Shown here in pieces: positions 60,471 to 64,000 of a DNA stretch of 64,000 nucleotides; the stretch's first letter is position 1; each line of letters begins with the position of its first letter. Under the pieces are notes generated by a model. The model saw only the letters and a list, made by a program, of their open reading frames with translations, was not told where the DNA came from and did no database searches. Origin of the DNA: Ensifer sp. PDNC004 (lineage in GTDB: Bacteria > Pseudomonadota > Alphaproteobacteria > Rhizobiales > Rhizobiaceae); assembly GCF_016919405.1 (NCBI RefSeq), contig NZ_CP070353.1, positions 1,116,001-1,180,000 of the forward strand, in the 5' to 3' direction. A program made the position numbers and the translations under genes.

Positions 60471-62273
60471 TCAAAACGCCTTGGCGGCATCCGTTACGCG
60501 AAGCTGCACGCGACGCTGGCCTTGCCAGAGATCCGCCGAAACGGAGCCTGCGACGTGAATGGACGTGCCCCGGCTCGACAGCAAGAAGTCGCCGAGCGGC
60601 GTCTCGGTCGCCCGGAAGGCTATCCCGTCGAGACGGCTGCCGTCCTGGCCCTCCAGCGTCACCTTGACGTGGTTGGCGCCGACCTGGCGGCTGTCGCGCA
60701 GGCGATGCTGCGGGAAGGCAAAGACGGGCTGCGGGTGGGCTGAGCCATAGGGGCCTGCCTGCTCCAGGAGGTCGATGAGTTCCAGCGTGGCACCGGATGC
60801 TGCAAGCGCGCCATCGACCTTCAGCGTCTGGATGGCGACAAGCTCACGCACGGCGGCTTCGGCACGTTCCTCGAAGAATTGCCGGAGCTTTCCGAGTTTC
60901 GCGCGCTCGACGGTGAGGCCGGCAGCCATGGCATGGCCACCGCCCTTTACCAGCAGACCACCGTCGACGGCAGCGCGGACCATCTTGCCCATGTCGAAGC
61001 CGTTGATCGAGCGACCCGAGCCGGTTCCTCTGCCATTGGGATCGAAGGCGATGGCAAAGGTCGGCCGGCGGAATTTTTCCTTGATGCGGGCTGCGAGCAG
61101 CCCGACGATGCCCGGGTGCCAGTTTTCGCGCGCGGTGACGATCACCGAAGCGCCCTCGCCCGTGCCGTATTCGGCCAGAACCTCAGCCTCCGCCTCGGCC
61201 AGCATGACGGCTTCCATCGCCTGCCGCTCGCGGTTGAGTTCATCGAGCTGGGCTGCGATCTTCTCCGCCTCGGCGGCGTCTTCCATCGCCAGCAGCCGGC
61301 TGCCGAGTGCCGCATCGCCAATGCGTCCGCCGGCATTGATTCTCGGGCCGACGAGAAAGCCCAGGTGATAGGGCGTGACCGGGCCACCGATCGCAGCCTT
61401 CCTTAGCAAGGCCGAAAGCCCGACATTGCCCATATGGCGCGCTGCGATCAGTCCCTTGACGACGTAGGCGCGGTTCAGCCCCTTGAGCGGCACGACGTCA
61501 CAGATGGTCGCGAGCGCCACGAGATCGAGCTGGGCCAGCAGGTCGAACGAAGCGACGCGGCTGTCGCCGGCGTTGCGCAACACACGCAAGGTATTGACGA
61601 GAACCAGATAGACGACGCCGGCGGCACAAAGGTGCCCCTGCCCCGAGAGATCGTCCTCACGGTTGGGATTGACGAGCGCATGGCAGGGCGGCAGCGACGC
61701 GCCGACCTGATGGTGGTCGATGACCACGACATCGACGCCGCGTTTCTCGGCAACGGCAAGCGACTCATGGCTGGTCGAGCCACAGTCAACGGTGACGATG
61801 AGATCGGCGCCGTTGTCGATCAATTGCTCGATCGCCGTCGGGTTCGGGCCATAGCCCTCAAAAATCCGGTCAGGAATGTAGATTTCCGCATCGATGCCGA
61901 AATGGCGCAGGAAACGCGCCATCAACGCCGAAGACGCAGCACCGTCGACATCATAATCACCGAAGACCACCGTCTTTTCCCGGCGCTTGATGGCCGTTGC
62001 CAGACGCTCTGCAGCCTTGCGGCAATCTGTCAGTTTGTCCGGGTCCGGCATCAGCGAGCGAAGCGTCGGATCAAGAAAACTTGCGGCATCGTCGAGGACG
62101 ACGCCACGGCCGGCAAGCACGCGCCCAAGCAGGTCGGAGTAGCCGTGGACCTGGCTGATGGCGAGCGCCCGGTTCTGACCCGCCTGGTCGAGGCGCGACA
62201 CCCATCGCTGGCCGCTGACCGACCGCTCGACGTTCAGAAAGGCCCGCTGTACCGGATCCACCAATTCTTCCAT
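60471..62273 (-). CDS. recJ: Single-stranded-DNA-specific exonuclease RecJ
   Basis: 600 residues. A 5'-to-3' ssDNA exonuclease for recombination and mismatch/base-excision repair. The DHH phosphoesterase motifs are present in order: FGDYDVDGAASSA, TVDCGSTSHES, VVIDHHQVG and the DHHA1 region (RENWHPGIVGLLAARIKEKF, with GRGTGSGRSINGFDMGK and GGGHAMAAGLT). The start ATG 62273 is natural. It follows homoserine dehydrogenase on the same strand after about 240 bp and a terminator, so it is a separate unit. Confidence 0.96.
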   Translation of the reverse strand: MEELVDPVQRAFLNVERSVSGQRWVSRLDQAGQNRALAISQVHGYSDLLGRVLAGRGVVLDDAASFLDPTLRSLMPDPDKLTDCRKAAERLATAIKRREKTVVFGDYDVDGAASSALMARFLRHFGIDAEIYIPDRIFEGYGPNPTAIEQLIDNGADLIVTVDCGSTSHESLAVAEKRGVDVVVIDHHQVGASLPPCHALVNPNREDDLSGQGHLCAAGVVYLVLVNTLRVLRNAGDSRVASFDLLAQLDLVALATICDVVPLKGLNRAYVVKGLIAARHMGNVGLSALLRKAAIGGPVTPYHLGFLVGPRINAGGRIGDAALGSRLLAMEDAAEAEKIAAQLDELNRERQAMEAVMLAEAEAEVLAEYGTGEGASVIVTARENWHPGIVGLLAARIKEKFRRPTFAIAFDPNGRGTGSGRSINGFDMGKMVRAAVDGGLLVKGGGHAMAAGLTVERAKLGKLRQFFEERAEAAVRELVAIQTLKVDGALAASGATLELIDLLEQAGPYGSAHPQPVFAFPQHRLRDSRQVGANHVKVTLEGQDGSRLDGIAFRATETPLGDFLLSSRGTSIHVAGSVSADLWQGQRRVQLRVTDAAKAF

Positions 62274-62409
62274 GCTCGTCCACCCGCTTGGCGCTTGATT
62301 CCTCTTAGCGCATAACCCTGGAAATCGTGACCGTTTTCAGAACGGCATACACAGAGATCCACGTTTCGCGGGGATCTGCGCTGCTATCGGCGCCCAAGGC
62401 ATAAAGAAA

Positions 62410-62444
62410 GAAGCCTCGCCGGCTTGCTTGCACGGCGAGGCTTC
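62410..62444 (-). terminator. Terminator after homoserine dehydrogenase
   Basis: GAAGCCTCGCCG/CGGCGAGGCTTC is a perfect 12-bp stem with an 11-nt loop; on the minus strand it is followed by TTTCTTTAT. It lies 66 nt after the hom stop. Confidence 0.85.
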
Positions 62445-62510
62445 CAATCTATCGGCGGCAAGCAGCGCTGGGCACTGCCATGCCGAACGGCTTGAAGGCA
62501 CCTGTCGCCC

Positions 62511-63833
62511 TCAGTTTGCCTTCGGACGTTCGATGCGGATGACCTGCGGTTCGCCGACGAGGTAGCCCTCGCCCTTGATCGCCTTGATCGCATCGCGAAC
62601 GGAGTGCTCCGATGTCGCATGCGTGACCAGGATGATCGTCTGCGGCTCGCCCGTGTCCATCAGCTGCTTGGAATGCTGCATGATCGATTCCAGCGAGATG
62701 CCGTTGTCGGCCATGCGGGTCGCAATGCTGGCGAAGACGCCGGTGCGGTCGACGACCTTCAGGCGGATGAAATAGCCGCCCTCGTGGCTCTGGATCTGCG
62801 CACGCTTGTAGGGAAGCAGCGCATTGGTCGGACGGCCGAAGGCCGGAACGTGCTGGGCGCCCGGGCGGCTCTTGGCGATGTCGGCGATATCGCCGAGCAC
62901 GGCCGAAGCCGTCGCGTTGCCGCCGGCACCGGGGCCAACCATCAGGAGTTCGCCGAGAATATCGGATTCAATCGCAACCGCATTGGTCACGCCATCGACC
63001 TGAGCGATGACGGAATCATAAGGCACCATCGTCGGATGGACGCGCTGCTCGATGCCGCTTTCAGTGCGCTGGGCGACGCCGAGAAGCTTGATGCGGTAGC
63101 CGAGATCGGCGGCCGCATGGATATCGTCGATCGAGATGTTGGTGATGCCTTCGAGGTAGATATCGTCGGCCGCGATCGCCGTTCCGAAGGCAAGGCTCGT
63201 CAGGATCGACAGCTTGTGCGCCGTGTCATTGCCCTCGATGTCGAAGGCCGGGTCGGCTTCGGCGTAACCGAGTCGCTGGGCTTCCTTGAGGCAGGCTTCG
63301 AAGGACAGCTGTTCCTTCTCCATCTTCGTCAGGATGTAATTGCAGGTGCCGTTCATGATCCCGTAGACGCGCGAGATCGTGTTGCCGGTCATGGATTCGC
63401 GCAACGCCTTGATGACGGGGATGCCGCCGGCAACAGCCGCTTCGTAGTTGAGCAGCGCGCCTTTCTCTTCGGCGATCTTGGCAAGTTCGATGCCATGGGC
63501 AGCCAGCAGCGCCTTGTTGGCGGTGACCACGTGAATGCCGCGCTGCAGCGCCGCCTTGACGGCCGAATAGGCCGGATCGCCGGAGCCGCCCATCAGCTCG
63601 ACGAAAACGTCGATATCGGCGTCACGCGCAAGCGAGATGGCGTCGTCGAACCAGGCGGTCTTCGAAAGATCAACGCCGCGATCCCTGTTGCGGTCGCGCG
63701 CCGTTACGGCCGTGGTCTCGATTGCCCGTCCGCACGTTGTCGCAAGCATCTCGTGACGATCCTGGAGGATTCGCACGAGCGAGGCACCGACGGTACCCAA
63801 GCCCGCAATGCCGATTTTGAGGGCATCTGCCAT
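62511..63833 (-). CDS. hom: Homoserine dehydrogenase
   Basis: 440 residues. Reduces aspartate semialdehyde to homoserine on the way to threonine and methionine. NAD(P)-binding KIGIAGLGTVGASLVRIL at the N-terminus, catalytic region with GGIPVIKALRESMTGN and MNGTCNYILTKM, and a C-terminal ACT domain (VVDRTGVFASIATRMADNGISLESIMQH) for allosteric control, presumably by threonine. ATG 63833 is chosen over one 6 nt upstream, because the GGAA box is then correctly spaced. Confidence 0.95.
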   Translation of the reverse strand: MADALKIGIAGLGTVGASLVRILQDRHEMLATTCGRAIETTAVTARDRNRDRGVDLSKTAWFDDAISLARDADIDVFVELMGGSGDPAYSAVKAALQRGIHVVTANKALLAAHGIELAKIAEEKGALLNYEAAVAGGIPVIKALRESMTGNTISRVYGIMNGTCNYILTKMEKEQLSFEACLKEAQRLGYAEADPAFDIEGNDTAHKLSILTSLAFGTAIAADDIYLEGITNISIDDIHAAADLGYRIKLLGVAQRTESGIEQRVHPTMVPYDSVIAQVDGVTNAVAIESDILGELLMVGPGAGGNATASAVLGDIADIAKSRPGAQHVPAFGRPTNALLPYKRAQIQSHEGGYFIRLKVVDRTGVFASIATRMADNGISLESIMQHSKQLMDTGEPQTIILVTHATSEHSVRDAIKAIKGEGYLVGEPQVIRIERPKAN

Positions 63834-63921
63834 AGCCATTTCCTAACATGTAGAGGGCGCACCGCGAGAACAGCGGGGCCAGTGTGGAAGGAGGCGCGCG
63901 TCAAACACGCCTCCCGACTTC

Positions 63922-64000
63922 TTACCTATGAGCGTTCAGCGAGATGACGTTGTGCATCGTCTCGTCGGCGGTCGACAGGAACTTCTTGATGTTGCGCGCC
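63922..64000 (-). CDS. C-terminal end of an aminotransferase-like gene (partial)
   Basis: Only the last 25 codons lie in the window: ARNIKKFLSTADETMHNV and then ISLNAHR before TAA. The helix resembles the C-terminus of LL-diaminopimelate/aspartate-type aminotransferases, which sit upstream of hom in rhizobia as I recall (aatB-like). Too little is present to be firm. It is separated from hom by 88 bp on the same strand. Confidence 0.45.
   Translation of the reverse strand, partial: ARNIKKFLSTADETMHNVISLNAHR

Overview
The window is high-GC alphaproteobacterial chromosome, most likely from the Rhizobiaceae (Sinorhizobium/Ensifer type). The pointers are a phosphatidylcholine synthase of the rhizobial kind, the mfd-sdhE/recG and trpD-trpC-moaC-moeA blocks, an Omp25/Omp31-like porin, a glycine-zipper lipoprotein, and tRNA promoters that fit the rhizobial CTTGNN-N17-CTATAN pattern. 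Assignment below family level is inference.

Core region 1 (1-30 kb): mfd (5' end only), sdhE and recG, then a DUF502 membrane protein, a GNAT enzyme, glmS and glmU (UDP-GlcNAc supply for the envelope), a GT-C-like membrane protein, a Na/Pi-type transporter, a PpiD-like foldase, tryptophan (trpDC) and molybdopterin (moaC, moeA) genes, a CorC/HlyC protein, a GntR regulator, a complete BMP-type (nucleoside-like) ABC transporter, a quinone oxidoreductase, pcs, a UbiH-like hydroxylase, an AEC carrier, a CcdA-like protein and tRNA-Lys.

Transition (30-35.3 kb): small conserved proteins, a GlxA/AraC-type regulator with a 14-bp direct repeat at its start, a candidate small RNA with a strong terminator, and a three-gene set (SAM-fold protein, FkbM methyltransferase, GT2 glycosyltransferase) that looks like surface-sugar decoration.

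Island (35,334-51,298): a 16-kb integrative element. It lies between a 49-bp copy of the 3' half of tRNA-Arg(TCT) on the left and the intact tRNA on the right, with a tyrosine recombinase beside the left repeat. GC is visibly lower in several stretches. Cargo: two related XRE regulators around a repeated operator; a small protein plus a soluble FtsH-like AAA/M41 protease and a metallophosphoesterase; remnants of panD, a DMT transporter and an IS3-family element; a secreted/membrane protein pair; a TIR-like nucleotide-binding protein next to a large SF2 helicase with a C-terminal PD-(D/E)xK nuclease; a divergent DUF3800 protein; and an endonuclease-ImmA/IrrE fusion. There is no relaxase, capsid gene or transfer gene. 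The cargo reads as a defence/regulated-proteolysis island, and the helicase-nuclease/TIR-like pair and the AAA-M41 module are the best candidates for undescribed systems.

Core region 2 (51.4-64 kb): a complex I NDUFS4-like subunit, tRNA-Pro, a membrane diguanylate cyclase, DUF1062, an Omp25-like protein, a cold-shock/DUF192 pair with a terminator buried in the second gene's signal peptide, gloA, an M15-like lipoprotein, three tandem copies of tRNA-Glu(TTC) each with its own promoter, tRNA-Glu(CTC), a frameshifted GNAT gene, recJ, homoserine dehydrogenase and the 3' end of an aminotransferase-like gene.
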